Source: Bog-793 sp050013835 (GTDB taxonomy: Bacteria > Actinomycetota > Acidimicrobiia > Acidimicrobiales > Bog-793). Taken from it: DNA of 64,000 nucleotides. The notes under the pieces were generated by a model. The model was not told the origin of the DNA, did no database searches, and saw nothing but the letters and a program-made list of their open reading frames with translations. This document shows positions 33,754-41,497 of this stretch, in pieces (the stretch's first letter is position 1; the number at the start of each line of letters is the position of its first letter). The stretch lies in the NCBI GenBank assembly GCA_050013835.1, contig JBEKEM010000004.1, forward strand, positions 1 through 64,000, written 5' to 3'. The position numbers and the translations under genes are program-made.

Positions 33754-34158
33754 TCACCAGACATAACAGAGCACCTCGCCACCGATCCTGCGCTGGCGGG
33801 CCTCCCGGTCCGTGAGCAGCCCCTGGCTCGTCGAGAGCACGGCGACGCCGAGGCCACCGAGGACGCGGGGCAGGTGGTCGGCACGGGCGTAGACGCGCAG
33901 TCCCGGTGTCGAGACCCGCTTCAGGCCGGCGATGGCGCGGACGCGGTCGTTCGTGTACTTCATCCGGATCTCGAGGACCGTCCCGGGGCGCGAATCGTCC
34001 TCGGTGGTCATGAAGCCGGCGATGTACCCCTCACGCTCGAGGATCGAGGCGAGCGACATCTTCAGCTTCGAACCGGGCATGCGGACGGTGTCGTGCATCG
34101 CAACGTTGGCGTTGCGGACACGGGTCAACATGTCGGCGATGGGATCCGTCATGGTCAT
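33754..34158 (-). CDS. rpsH: 30S ribosomal protein S8
   Basis: A 134-residue primary assembly protein. It begins MTMTDPIADMLTRVRNANV and ends GLLTDREARQRRIGGEVLCYVW; the motif STSQGLLTDREAR is the S8 signature. S8 represses the spc operon in E. coli, but no matching site is recognised near rplE or rplX here. Confidence 0.98.
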   Translation of the reverse strand: MTMTDPIADMLTRVRNANVAMHDTVRMPGSKLKMSLASILEREGYIAGFMTTEDDSRPGTVLEIRMKYTNDRVRAIAGLKRVSTPGLRVYARADHLPRVLGGLGVAVLSTSQGLLTDREARQRRIGGEVLCYVW

Positions 34159-34174
34159 CGGCGATCCCCTCCCG

Positions 34175-34360
34175 TCACCAGCTTGCCTTCGTCACACCGG
34201 GCACTTCTCCTGCGTGTACGAGCTGCCGGAGGCAGATCCGGCACAGCCCGAACCGGCGGTAGACGGACCGCGGCCGCCCGCAACGGCGGCAACGCGTGTA
34301 CCCGCGCACCTTGAACTTCGGCTTGTGCTGCTGCTTCTCAACGAGTGCCTTTTTCGCCAT
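34175..34360 (-). CDS. rpsZ: 30S ribosomal protein S14, zinc type (S14Z)
   Basis: A 61-residue short S14 with four zinc cysteines, C24-x2-C27 and C40-x2-C43. The short zinc form is the housekeeping copy in actinobacteria; a zinc-free rpsN paralogue, if any, lies elsewhere. It sits between rplE and rpsH. Confidence 0.97.
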   Translation of the reverse strand: MAKKALVEKQQHKPKFKVRGYTRCRRCGRPRSVYRRFGLCRICLRQLVHAGEVPGVTKASW

Positions 34361-34369
34361 AATCCGCTA

Positions 34370-34942
34370 CTACCCTTCGCGTCGAAACGGGAAGCCGAAG
34401 GCGTCGAGCAGCGCTCTCCCCTCGGCGTCGGTGCGGGCTGTCGTCACGATCGTGATATCCATCCCACGGGTCGCGTCGACCTTGTCGTAGTCGACCTCCG
34501 GGAAGATGAGCTGCTCCGAGACGCCAAGCGTGTAGTTGCCGTGCCCGTCGAAGGCGCGCGGCGGCAGCCCGCGGAAGTCCCTGATCCGGGGGATGGCGAG
34601 GCTGATGAGGCGGTCGAAGAACTCCCACATCCGGTCTCCGCGCAGGGTCACCATCGTGCCGATCGAGTTCCCCTCGCGCAGCTTGAACGCCGAGATCGAC
34701 TTGCGGGCCCGCGTGACGACGGGACGCTGGCCGGTGATCGTGCCGAGGTCGCGCACGGCGCCCTCCAGCAGCGACTGCTGCTGGGTCGCCTTGCCGACGC
34801 CGATGTTCACCACAATCTTGGTGAGCCGCGGCACCTGCATCACATTGGCGAGGCCGAGCTCGCCCTTCAGGCGGTCCCGGATCTCGTCCTCGAAACGGGC
34901 CTTCAGCCGGGGGCGCTCGGCCACGTTCGTCGCCGCGCTCAC
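34370..34942 (-). CDS. rplE: 50S ribosomal protein L5
   Basis: A 190-residue 5S rRNA-binding protein. The conserved stretch NVMQVPRLTKIVVNIGVGKA starts near residue 32; GQRPVVTRARKSISAFKLREG and RDFRGLPPRAFDGHGNYTLGVSEQLIFPE follow. The GTG start at 34940-34942 overlaps the rplX stop (GTGA). Confidence 0.98.
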   Translation of the reverse strand: MSAATNVAERPRLKARFEDEIRDRLKGELGLANVMQVPRLTKIVVNIGVGKATQQQSLLEGAVRDLGTITGQRPVVTRARKSISAFKLREGNSIGTMVTLRGDRMWEFFDRLISLAIPRIRDFRGLPPRAFDGHGNYTLGVSEQLIFPEVDYDKVDATRGMDITIVTTARTDAEGRALLDAFGFPFRREG

Positions 34943-35244
34943 AGCTTCGCCCCGCACTTGGCGCAGATGCGCGTCTTCGTGCCGTCCCTCGCGACCTCGT
35001 AGCGGGCCCTCGTCGGGCCGTCCTTGGCGCAGATCAGCGCGACGACGGCGACCGGGAGCGGCATGTCCTTGTCGATGATCCCGGCCTGCATCGTGGCGCG
35101 CTGCGGGCGCTGAGAACGTTTCGAGATGTTCACCCCGGAGACGACCACCTGGCGCTTGCCGGGAATGGCGCGGATCACCTCGCCGGTCTTGCCCCGGTGC
35201 TTGCCGGAGAGCACCTGGACCTCGTCGCCCTTGTGGATCTTCAC
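34939..35244 (-). CDS. rplX: 50S ribosomal protein L24
   Basis: A 101-residue assembly-initiating protein with the KOW motif KGDEVQVLSGKHRGKTGEVIRAIP at the start, followed by VVVSGVNISKRSQRP and a C-terminal CAKDGPTRARYEV...CAKCG stretch. GTG start at 35242-35244, abutting the rplN stop. Confidence 0.98.
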   Translation of the reverse strand: MKIHKGDEVQVLSGKHRGKTGEVIRAIPGKRQVVVSGVNISKRSQRPQRATMQAGIIDKDMPLPVAVVALICAKDGPTRARYEVARDGTKTRICAKCGAKL

Positions 35245-35613
35245 CTAGATCACCTCCGGTGCGAGGCTGACGATCCGCATGAACCGTTTGTCGCGCAGCT
35301 CCCGGCCGACCGGGCCGAAGATGCGGGTCCCCCGCGGCTGCAGCTGCTCGTTGATGAGCACCGCCGCGTTCTCGTCGAACCTGATGTAGCTGCCGTCGGG
35401 GCGTCGCCGCTCCTTCTTCGCCCGCACGACGACGCACCGGACGACCTCGCCCTTCTTCACGGCGGCCCCAGGGACTGCGTCCTTCACGGTCGCGATGAAG
35501 ACGTCGCCGATCGAGGCGTAGCGGCGGCGCGAGCCCCCCAGCACCTTGATGCAGAGGACCTCTTTCGCCCCGGAGTTGTCGGCGACTTTCAGTCGCGATT
35601 CCTGCTGGATCAC
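35245..35613 (-). CDS. rplN: 50S ribosomal protein L14
   Basis: A 122-residue protein at the subunit interface that binds the silencing factor RsfS. It begins MIQQESRLKVADNSGAKEVLCIKVLGG and carries IRFDENAAVLINEQLQPRGTRIFGPVGRELR. GTG start, overlapping the rpsQ stop. Confidence 0.98.
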   Translation of the reverse strand: MIQQESRLKVADNSGAKEVLCIKVLGGSRRRYASIGDVFIATVKDAVPGAAVKKGEVVRCVVVRAKKERRRPDGSYIRFDENAAVLINEQLQPRGTRIFGPVGRELRDKRFMRIVSLAPEVI

Positions 35614-35906
35614 CGTGCACGCTCCAGGACCTCGACGATGCGCCAGCGCTTCAGCTTCGACAGCGGGCGCGTCTCGGCGACTCGCACCTTGTCCCCGACC
35701 CCAGCGGTGTTCTCCTCGTCGTGGACGTAGAGCCGCTTCGAGCGCTGGACGGTCTTGGCGTACTTGGGGTGGCGGACGCGTTCGACGACGGAGACGACCG
35801 CCGTCTTGTCCCGTGAGCGCGAGATCACCGTCCCCTCGCGTTCCTTGCGGCGGTTCGGACGCGCGTTCTCGGGACCAGAGACCGCAGGTTCGGTTTCCTC
35901 AGCCAC
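35610..35906 (-). CDS. rpsQ: 30S ribosomal protein S17
   Basis: A 98-residue primary binder of 16S helix 11. A 20-residue acidic/polar N-terminal extension precedes the core KEREGTVISRSRDKTAVVSVVERVRHPKYAKTVQRSKRLYVHDEEN and the end ETRPLSKLKRWRIVEVLERA. It overlaps rpmC by eight bases. Confidence 0.97.
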   Translation of the reverse strand: MAEETEPAVSGPENARPNRRKEREGTVISRSRDKTAVVSVVERVRHPKYAKTVQRSKRLYVHDEENTAGVGDKVRVAETRPLSKLKRWRIVEVLERAR

Positions 35907-36126
35907 GGTTCCTCCTCGTCCGCTTCCCGGGCCGCTCCGCGGCGTCCTCGTGTTCGATCATCAGCAGCCGGGCGATGTCCTTGCGGACGATCCCGATCCG
36001 GCTCACGTTGTCGAGCCGCCCGGTCGCCAGCTGGAAACGCAGGTTGAAAAGCTCCTTGCGCGCGTCGATGAGACGCTGGGCCCGGTCGAGCTCCGAGAGC
36101 CCGCGCAGCTCCGCCGGCTTGGTCAT
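35899..36126 (-). CDS. rpmC: 50S ribosomal protein L29
   Basis: A 75-residue two-helix protein at the tunnel exit, docking site for SRP and trigger factor. The core is ELRGLSELDRAQRLIDARKELFNLRFQLATGRLDNVSRIGIVRKDIAR; the end is basic. Overlaps rplP by four bases (ATGA). Confidence 0.97.
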   Translation of the reverse strand: MTKPAELRGLSELDRAQRLIDARKELFNLRFQLATGRLDNVSRIGIVRKDIARLLMIEHEDAAERPGKRTRRNRG

Positions 36127-36560
36127 TTCGCCGCCCCCGCCTCGGTGAGCACTCCGGGCCGCACGACGACCTCGGCCTTGATGGGTAGCTTCTGGATCGC
36201 GCGCTCCATCGCCTCCCGCGCCAGCCGCTCGTCCACCCCCGCGATCTCGAACATGATCCTGCCGGGTCGCACGACGGCGACCCAGTGCTCGGGGTTGCCC
36301 TTGCCCGACCCCATGCGCGTCTCGGCCGGCTTCTGGGTGACCGGCTTGTCCGGGAAGACCCGGATCCAGACCTTGCCGCCGCGGCGCACGTGACGGGTCA
36401 TCGCGATACGTGCCGCCTCGATCTGGCGTGCCGTGATCCAGCCGGCCTCGAGGGCCTTGATCCCGTAGTCGCCGAAGTCGATCGTCTGGGCGCCCTTGGC
36501 GAGACCCGTGCGACGACCGCGGTGCTGCTTACGGTGCTTCACCTTCTTGGGCATCAGCAT
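36123..36560 (-). CDS. rplP: 50S ribosomal protein L16
   Basis: A 145-residue protein that helps shape the A site. MLMPKKVKHRKQHRGRRTGLAKGA at the start, IAMTRHVRRGGKVWIRVFPDKPVTQKPAETRMGSGKG and WVAVVRPGRIMFEIAGV are diagnostic. The Arg after KPAETR that is hydroxylated in some bacteria cannot be judged from sequence. Confidence 0.98.
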   Translation of the reverse strand: MLMPKKVKHRKQHRGRRTGLAKGAQTIDFGDYGIKALEAGWITARQIEAARIAMTRHVRRGGKVWIRVFPDKPVTQKPAETRMGSGKGNPEHWVAVVRPGRIMFEIAGVDERLAREAMERAIQKLPIKAEVVVRPGVLTEAGAAK

Positions 36561-36562
36561 CG

Positions 36563-37531
36563 TCAGTCGTTCTCCTTGCGGAAGTGCGGCGTCTCGTGGT
36601 GCTCGTCACGCGTCCGCCTCTCGATCTCCTCTTCCTCGGCGAGCAGCTTCTCGAGGGCGTCGTCGGCGGGGGGCGCGGGTGCCGCCTCCGGCACCACGCC
36701 CGGGACCTCCTCGGGCTCGGCCGCCTCCGCCGCCGGCGCGGGCGGCACGGGGACCTCCTCCGGCGGGGTGCCCGGTTCGCCGAGTTCCGGGCGGCGCCGG
36801 CCTCCCCCGGCGGAAACGATCCGGCGGGGACGGGCCTGGCCCGACGTCTCGCCGACGGCCATCGCGGCCTCGCGGGAGATCTTGTCCTCGGGGGCGGTCC
36901 GGTAGGGCAGGATGTCGCCCTTGTAGATCCAGACCTTCACGCCGACGCGTCCGGTGGAGGTGCGGGCCTCACGGAAGCCGAAGTCGATGTCGGCGCGCAG
37001 AGTGTGGAGGGGCACGCGACCCTCGCGGTAGGACTCCTTGCGCGACATCTCCGAACCGCCGAGACGGCCGGAACACTGGACGCGCACGCCCTGGCCCCCC
37101 GCCTTCTGCACCGTCTGGATCGCCCGCTTCATCGCGCGCCGGAAGCTGATCCGCCGCGTCAGCTGGTCGGCGATCCCCTGGGCGATGAGCGCCGCGTCGA
37201 GTTCGGGCTGCTTGATCTCCTGGATGTTGAGCTGGATGTTGGCGTTCTTCGTCATCCGCCCGAGGTGCCGACGGAGCCTGTCAGCCTCGGCGCCGCGGCG
37301 GCCGATGACGATGCCGGGCCGGGCGGTGTGCACGTCGACGCGCAGCCGGTCGCGGGTGCGCTCGATCTCGATCCGGCTGACGGCCGCCGACTCCAGCTGG
37401 GTCATCAGGTAGTCGCGGATCTTCCAGTCCTCGATGACGGCGTTCTGGTAGCCGCGGTCCTCGAACCAACGAGACTTCCAGTCGGTCGTGATGCCGAGCC
37501 GGAACCCGTACGGGTTGACCTTCTGGCCCAT
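36563..37531 (-). CDS. rpsC: 30S ribosomal protein S3 with acidic C-terminal extension
   Basis: A 322-residue protein at the mRNA entry pore. The core covers about 1-215: MGQKVNPYGFRLGITTDWKSRWF, the KH domain (RPGIVIGRRGAEADRLR) and the C-terminal domain ending with the conserved VKVWIYKGDILPY. The last ~105 residues are an extension rich in Glu, Pro and Ala (EEVPVPPAPAAEAAEPEEV, then LLAEEEEIERRTRDEHHETP). E. coli S3 has 233 residues. The ATG overlaps the rplV stop by one base (TGATG). Confidence 0.97.
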   Translation of the reverse strand: MGQKVNPYGFRLGITTDWKSRWFEDRGYQNAVIEDWKIRDYLMTQLESAAVSRIEIERTRDRLRVDVHTARPGIVIGRRGAEADRLRRHLGRMTKNANIQLNIQEIKQPELDAALIAQGIADQLTRRISFRRAMKRAIQTVQKAGGQGVRVQCSGRLGGSEMSRKESYREGRVPLHTLRADIDFGFREARTSTGRVGVKVWIYKGDILPYRTAPEDKISREAAMAVGETSGQARPRRIVSAGGGRRRPELGEPGTPPEEVPVPPAPAAEAAEPEEVPGVVPEAAPAPPADDALEKLLAEEEEIERRTRDEHHETPHFRKEND

Positions 37532-38367
37532 CAGCTCTTGTCCTTCCGGGACGACTTGCGCGCGCTCTTCTTCGCGATCTTGGCGATCACGCCGCCCGCC
37601 CTGCCCCGCGCCCCCGCCGCCTTGGCCGGCGCGGCCTTCTTGGCCGGTGCCTTGGCCGGCGCGGCTTTCTTGGCGGGCGCCTTGGCCGGCGCGGCTTTCT
37701 TGGCGGGCGCCTTGGCCGGCGCGGCCTTCTTGGCCGGTGCCTTGGCGGCGGCCTTCTTGGCGGGAGACTTGGCGGGCTTCTTGGCGGGAGACTTGGCGGG
37801 CTTCTTGGCGGGAGACTTGGTCGCGGCCACGCCCTCCTCCGGTGCGGGCCCGGTCGCCTCCTCGTCCGTCGCGGCGACCGCGCCGGCATCGAGCGCCGCC
37901 TCCCCGGCCTCCACAGCCCGGGCGCGCCGACGCGCGCCGGCAACCCGGCGCGCACGGCGGTCGGCGTTCTGCGCCGCCGAGCGCGCCTTCAGGCGCGCGA
38001 TCTGGTCCTCGGGCATCCTCGCCACGATGATCGTGATGTGGCAGGTGCGCTTGCGGATCCGGGTGCCCCGGCCGCGCGCCCGCGTCCGGAACCGCCGGAG
38101 CGTCGTACCCTCGTCGGCGTAGCACGACGCCACGAAGAGCTCCTCGGGAAACTGCCCGTCGTTGTGCTCAGCGTTGGCGGCCGCCGACCGCAACAGCTTG
38201 GCGACGACGGGTGCCGCCGCCCGATCGGTGTGGTCGAGCAACTCCACCGCCCGCGTGTAGTCGAGCCCGCGCACTAGGTCGAGCACCTCGCGCGCCTTGG
38301 AGCTCGACATCCGGCAGTGCCGCAGCACGGCGCGGGTCCCGGGACGCTCGTTCGTCTTGACGGTCAT
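37531..38367 (-). CDS. rplV: 50S ribosomal protein L22 with long Lys/Ala/Pro tail
   Basis: A 278-residue protein. Residues about 8-118 are the L22 fold lining the exit tunnel (RHCRMSSSKAREVLDLVRGLDY, RRFRTRARGRGTRIRKRTCHITIIV). The remaining 160 residues form a tail: an Arg/Ala helix-like stretch, an acidic patch, then repeats SPAKKPAK and APAKKAAPAK, ending KSARKSSRKDKS. It resembles histone H1 and AlgP tails. Shorter tails of this kind occur on L22 of mycobacteria. It may bind rRNA or DNA, but that is inferred from charge alone. Confidence 0.97.
   Translation of the reverse strand: MTVKTNERPGTRAVLRHCRMSSSKAREVLDLVRGLDYTRAVELLDHTDRAAAPVVAKLLRSAAANAEHNDGQFPEELFVASCYADEGTTLRRFRTRARGRGTRIRKRTCHITIIVARMPEDQIARLKARSAAQNADRRARRVAGARRRARAVEAGEAALDAGAVAATDEEATGPAPEEGVAATKSPAKKPAKSPAKKPAKSPAKKAAAKAPAKKAAPAKAPAKKAAPAKAPAKKAAPAKAPAKKAAPAKAAGARGRAGGVIAKIAKKSARKSSRKDKS
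37621..37740. repeat. Four 30-bp tandem repeats in rplV
   Basis: Four contiguous 30-bp units. Units 1 (37621-37650) and 4 (37711-37740) are identical, units 2 and 3 are identical, and the two kinds differ at four positions, so the order is A-B-B-A. Each encodes ten residues of the KKAAPAKAPA pattern. Confidence 0.92.
37753..37820. repeat. 24-bp tandem repeats in rplV
   Basis: Two exact 24-bp units (37753-37776, 37777-37800) and a 20-base partial copy (37801-37820). They encode SPAKKPAK. They are adjacent to the 30-bp array and share the cttcttggcggg motif, so both arrays probably grew by slippage or unequal crossing over. Confidence 0.9.
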
Positions 38368-38369
38368 CG

Positions 38370-38648
38370 TCAGCGCCTCGCCTGGCGTTCCTGGCCCGCG
38401 TGGAAACGGAAGGTGCGGGTAGGCGCGAACTCGCCGAGCTTGTGCCCGACCATCGCCTCGGTGACGTAGACGGGGACGTGCTTGCGTCCGTCATGCACGG
38501 CGATGGTGTGGCCGACCATGTCCGGGATGATCGTCGAACGCCGCGACCAGGTCTTGATCACGCGCTTCTCGTTCTTGCCGTTGAGGTCGTCGACCTTGCG
38601 GAGCAGGTGGTCGTCGACGAACGGTCCCTTTTTCAGGCTGCGGGGCAT
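38370..38648 (-). CDS. rpsS: 30S ribosomal protein S19
   Basis: A 92-residue head protein. MPRSLKKGPFVDDHLLRKV at the start, KTWSRRSTIIPDMVGHTIAVHDGRKHVPVYVTEAMVGHKLGEFAPTRTF through the body. The ATG 38646-38648 gives the standard length. Confidence 0.98.
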   Translation of the reverse strand: MPRSLKKGPFVDDHLLRKVDDLNGKNEKRVIKTWSRRSTIIPDMVGHTIAVHDGRKHVPVYVTEAMVGHKLGEFAPTRTFRFHAGQERQARR

Positions 38649-38667
38649 GCGGTCCTCGTTCGCTTCC

Positions 38668-39504
38668 TCAACGGCGCGCGCCGCGGCCGCGCCGGCGGCG
38701 CACGATGAGCTGATCGGACGCCTTGCGGCGCGCGCGGGTGCGGCCCTCGGGCTTCCCCCACGGCGAGACCGGGTGCCGCCCACCGGAGGACTTGCCCTCG
38801 CCTCCGCCGAGCGGGTGGTCGACCGGGTTCATCGCCACGCCCCGCGACTGGGGTCGGACCCCGAGCCAGCGGTTGCGCCCGGCCTTGCCGATCGACACGA
38901 GCTCCGCCTCGGCGTTGCCGACCTCGCCGATCGTGGCCCGGCAGTCGATCGGCACCCGGCGCATTTCGGTCGAGGGCAGACGCAGCGTCGCGAGCGTCCC
39001 CTCCTTGGCGACGAGCTGCACGCTCATGCCGGCGCCGCGCGCGATCTTGCCGCCACCGCCGGGTCGCAGCTCGACATTGTGGACGACGGAACCGACCGGG
39101 ATGTACCGCAACGGCAGCGCGTTGCCGGGGCGGATCTCAGCACCGTGGCCGGACTGCAGCACGTCGCCGACGGCGACGCGCTGCGGGGCGAGGATGTAGC
39201 GCTTCTCACCGTCGGCGTAGTGGAGCAGCGCGATGCGGGAGTTGCGGTTCGGGTCGTACTCGATCGCCGCGACCCGGGCCGGCACACCGTCCTTCTCCCG
39301 CCAGAAGTCGATGACACGGTACTGGCGCTTGTGGCCGCCACCACGGTGGCGGGAGGTCTTGCGCCCGTAGCTGTTGCGACCTCCGGTGGACGGCAGCGGC
39401 TCGACGAGGGTGCGCTCGGGCCGGTCCTTCGTGATCTCGGCGAAGTCCGAGACCGACTGGAAGCGTCGCCCGGCGCTCGTCGGCTTGCGTTTGCGAACTG
39501 CCAT
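38668..39504 (-). CDS. rplB: 50S ribosomal protein L2
   Basis: A 278-residue protein needed for subunit association and peptidyl transfer. RNSYGRKTSRHRGGGHKRQYRVIDF near 46-70, KEGTLATLRLPSTEMRRVPIDCRATIGEVGN and the signature WLGVRPQSRGVAMNPVDHPLGGGEGKSSGGRHPVSPWG near 213-250 are all present; the functional His in NPVDHP is kept. Confidence 0.99.
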   Translation of the reverse strand: MAVRKRKPTSAGRRFQSVSDFAEITKDRPERTLVEPLPSTGGRNSYGRKTSRHRGGGHKRQYRVIDFWREKDGVPARVAAIEYDPNRNSRIALLHYADGEKRYILAPQRVAVGDVLQSGHGAEIRPGNALPLRYIPVGSVVHNVELRPGGGGKIARGAGMSVQLVAKEGTLATLRLPSTEMRRVPIDCRATIGEVGNAEAELVSIGKAGRNRWLGVRPQSRGVAMNPVDHPLGGGEGKSSGGRHPVSPWGKPEGRTRARRKASDQLIVRRRRGRGARR

Positions 39505-39514
39505 GGCCCGCCCC

Positions 39515-39805
39515 TCAGCTCTCGAACAGTTCGATGCGGTCTTCGCCGGCGAGGCGCACGATCGCCCGCTTCGTGTCGGGCCGCTGGCCGAAGGTCGAGC
39601 TCCGCCGGCTCCTCTTGCGCTTGCCCTTGCGGTTGAGCGTGTTCACGCTGGCGACGTGGACGGCGAAGGTCGTCTCGACGGCGTCGCGGATCTCCTCTTT
39701 GCTGGCGCGGGGGTCGACGACGAAAACGTAGGCGCCGTGCTCCATGAGCCCGTAGGACTTCTCCGAGATGATCGGCCGCAACAGCACTGTGCGGTTCGTG
39801 GTCAT
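39515..39805 (-). CDS. rplW: 50S ribosomal protein L23
   Basis: A 96-residue tunnel-exit protein, the main docking point for trigger factor and SRP. RPIISEKSYGLMEHGAYVFVVDPRASKEEIRDAVETTFAVHVASVNTLN is the core. The ATG overlaps the rplD stop (ATGA). Confidence 0.97.
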   Translation of the reverse strand: MTTNRTVLLRPIISEKSYGLMEHGAYVFVVDPRASKEEIRDAVETTFAVHVASVNTLNRKGKRKRSRRSSTFGQRPDTKRAIVRLAGEDRIELFES

Positions 39806-40590
39806 GACTCACCTGGTTCCTGGGTCGGCCGCCGGACCGCCGCCGACCTGGCGGGGGCCTTCCTCGCCGAGGGCGCGGCCTTGGCCGGCGCCTTGGGGGG
39901 AGCGAGCGGCGCGGACGCCGCCGGGGCGGCGGTCACCTCGCCGGGCAGCGAGTCGTCGGTGTACACGACAACGTCGGCTGCCAGGAGGTCGTACGCCGTG
40001 ACCTGGTCGCCGGGCATCGTGAGGACTTCGGGAACGTTGCGGAACGAACGCTCGACCGCCTCGTCCCCGCGTCCGACGACGACGAGGACCCGGCCCGTGC
40101 ACTCCAGCGCGCGCAGCGCGGCGAGGGCGTCTTTCGTGCGCGGCACCTCCATCGTCCAGCGATCGATGAGTCGCAGGGCACCGGAGCGGGCGCGGTCCGA
40201 GAGCGCGCAGCGGAAGGCCTGCTGGACCATCTTGCGCGGCGTCCGCTGGGTGTAGTCGCGGGGCTTCGGGCCGAGGGCGACACCGCCGCCGGCGTAGTGC
40301 GGCGCCCGGATCGAGCCCTGCCGGGCGCCACCGGTGCCCTTCTGCCGGTAGGGCTTGGCGGACCCCCCGCGCACCTCGGCGCGGGTGCGCGTGCTCTGGG
40401 TCCCGGCGCGGCGCGCCGCGAGCTGGGCGGTGACGACCTGGTGGACGAGGGCCTCGTTCGCCGCGACGCTGAAGAACTCCCGGTCGAGGGTCACGGCACC
40501 GAGGACGACGCCCGCCGAGGTCGTGCGGCTGATGGTCACCGGCTCGAGCAGCGTCCCGGCGGGCCTGCGGGCGGTGGCGGCGACGCTCAC
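39802..40590 (-). CDS. rplD: 50S ribosomal protein L4 with C-terminal tail
   Basis: A 262-residue protein whose loop lines the exit tunnel. The loop is intact: RRAGTQSTRTRAEVRGGSAKPYRQKGTGGARQGSIRAPHYAGGG. The last ~45 residues are an Ala/Pro/Lys tail (PPKAPAKAAPSARKAPARSAA) beyond the usual ~215. In E. coli L4 represses its own operon by binding the S10 leader and is the first candidate to act on the leader before rplC here. GTG start at 40588-40590 overlapping rplC (GTGA). Confidence 0.97.
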   Translation of the reverse strand: MSVAATARRPAGTLLEPVTISRTTSAGVVLGAVTLDREFFSVAANEALVHQVVTAQLAARRAGTQSTRTRAEVRGGSAKPYRQKGTGGARQGSIRAPHYAGGGVALGPKPRDYTQRTPRKMVQQAFRCALSDRARSGALRLIDRWTMEVPRTKDALAALRALECTGRVLVVVGRGDEAVERSFRNVPEVLTMPGDQVTAYDLLAADVVVYTDDSLPGEVTAAPAASAPLAPPKAPAKAAPSARKAPARSAAVRRPTQEPGES

Positions 40591-41231
40591 TTCGCGCCGC
40601 CCTTCAGGGCCTGGCGGATCACGACGAGTCCGCCGCGAGGGCCGGGCACGGCCCCCTTGACGAGGACGATCTCGCGCTCGGCGTCGGCCTCGACGACCTC
40701 GAGGTTGAGCGTCGTCACCCGCTCGGCGCCCATGCGCCCCGCCATTCGGGTGCCCTTGAAGACGCGGGCCGGTGTCGCGCAGGCACCGACAGAGCCGGGC
40801 GCGCGGTGCTTCTTGTGGTTGCCGTGGGCGGCGCCCTGGCCCGAGAAGTGGTGCCGCTTCATCGAGCCGGCGAAGCCCTTGCCCTTCGAGATCGCCGTGA
40901 CGTCGACCTTCTCGCCAGCCGACAGGATCGACAGGTCGATTTCCTGGCCCACGGCGTAGCCGGACGTGTCGTCGACGCGCAGCTCGACGAGCTTGCGTCC
41001 GGCGTCGACACCGGCCCTGGAAAAGTGCCCCGTCTCGGGCTTGTTGAGCGCGCCGGCCCGCCGGAAGCCGTAGGTGACCTGCACGGCGGAGTAGCCCTCG
41101 CGTTCGGGCGTCTTCACCTGGACGATGCGCAGGGGCGCGACCTTCACGACGGTGACGGGGACCGCCCGGTTCTCGGCGTCGAAGATCTGGGTCATCCCGA
41201 TCTTCTCGCCGACGACCGCTTTCAGTGTCAT
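40587..41231 (-). CDS. rplC: 50S ribosomal protein L3
   Basis: A 214-residue early-assembly protein that reaches the peptidyl-transferase centre. MTLKAVVGEKIGMTQIFDAENRAVPVTVV at the start; KGKGFAGSMKRHHFSGQGAAHGNHKKHRAPGSVGACATPARVFKGTRMAGRMG is the central loop. The ATG follows a long leader rather than rpsJ directly, which is unusual. Confidence 0.98.
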   Translation of the reverse strand: MTLKAVVGEKIGMTQIFDAENRAVPVTVVKVAPLRIVQVKTPEREGYSAVQVTYGFRRAGALNKPETGHFSRAGVDAGRKLVELRVDDTSGYAVGQEIDLSILSAGEKVDVTAISKGKGFAGSMKRHHFSGQGAAHGNHKKHRAPGSVGACATPARVFKGTRMAGRMGAERVTTLNLEVVEADAEREIVLVKGAVPGPRGGLVVIRQALKGGAK

Positions 41232-41478
41232 CGTCTCGTCGCTTCTCCGTGTCGGCCCGCCATCCGGGCCCCGTTGTGGTCTCGCCGGACGCGGTCAACC
41301 CGCGTCCACCGAGCTCGATGGGATGGCGCACACCACCCCTTCTCACGCGGGCGCTCCGCCCGTTATCGGGGCGGAGCGCAGATCATTCGTGCCGGGCGGT
41401 CCCCCGACGCACGAGCGACGGGGCACGCTCGGACTTCGTCCTCGCAGCCCACCGGGAACCGTCCCGGCAAGGCAAGAA
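41232..41478 (-). promoter_or_regulatory. Structured leader of rplC
   Basis: About 240 bases of non-coding sequence where most bacteria have only a few tens. It contains a perfect 11-bp stem with a 7-base loop (41351-41379), a perfect 6-bp hairpin with a 4-base loop (41452-41467), and other possible pairings between. No T run follows the large hairpin. It is a candidate ribosomal-protein autoregulation leader acting on rplC-rplD and the genes beyond. The regulator is not known. Confidence 0.5.
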
Positions 41479-41487
41479 ATTATATCA
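41479..41487 (-). promoter_or_regulatory. Extended -10 promoter between rpsJ and rplC
   Basis: On the minus strand TGATATAAT: a perfect TATAAT (41479-41484) preceded by the extended TG element. It is among the few AT-rich spots in the window and lies just after the rpsJ stop codon. No good -35 box is seen at 16-18 bases, which suits an extended -10 promoter. Confidence 0.6.
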
Positions 41488-41497
41488 CCAGAGGTCG

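Noticed and set aside
37621..37820. Regular repeats suggestive of a CRISPR array
   Set aside because: The units are contiguous with no spacers and encode a protein tail inside rplV.
41351..41379. Intrinsic terminator between rpsJ and rplC
   Set aside because: The 11-bp stem lacks a T run; termination here would also silence the whole ribosomal cluster, so a regulatory leader is more likely.
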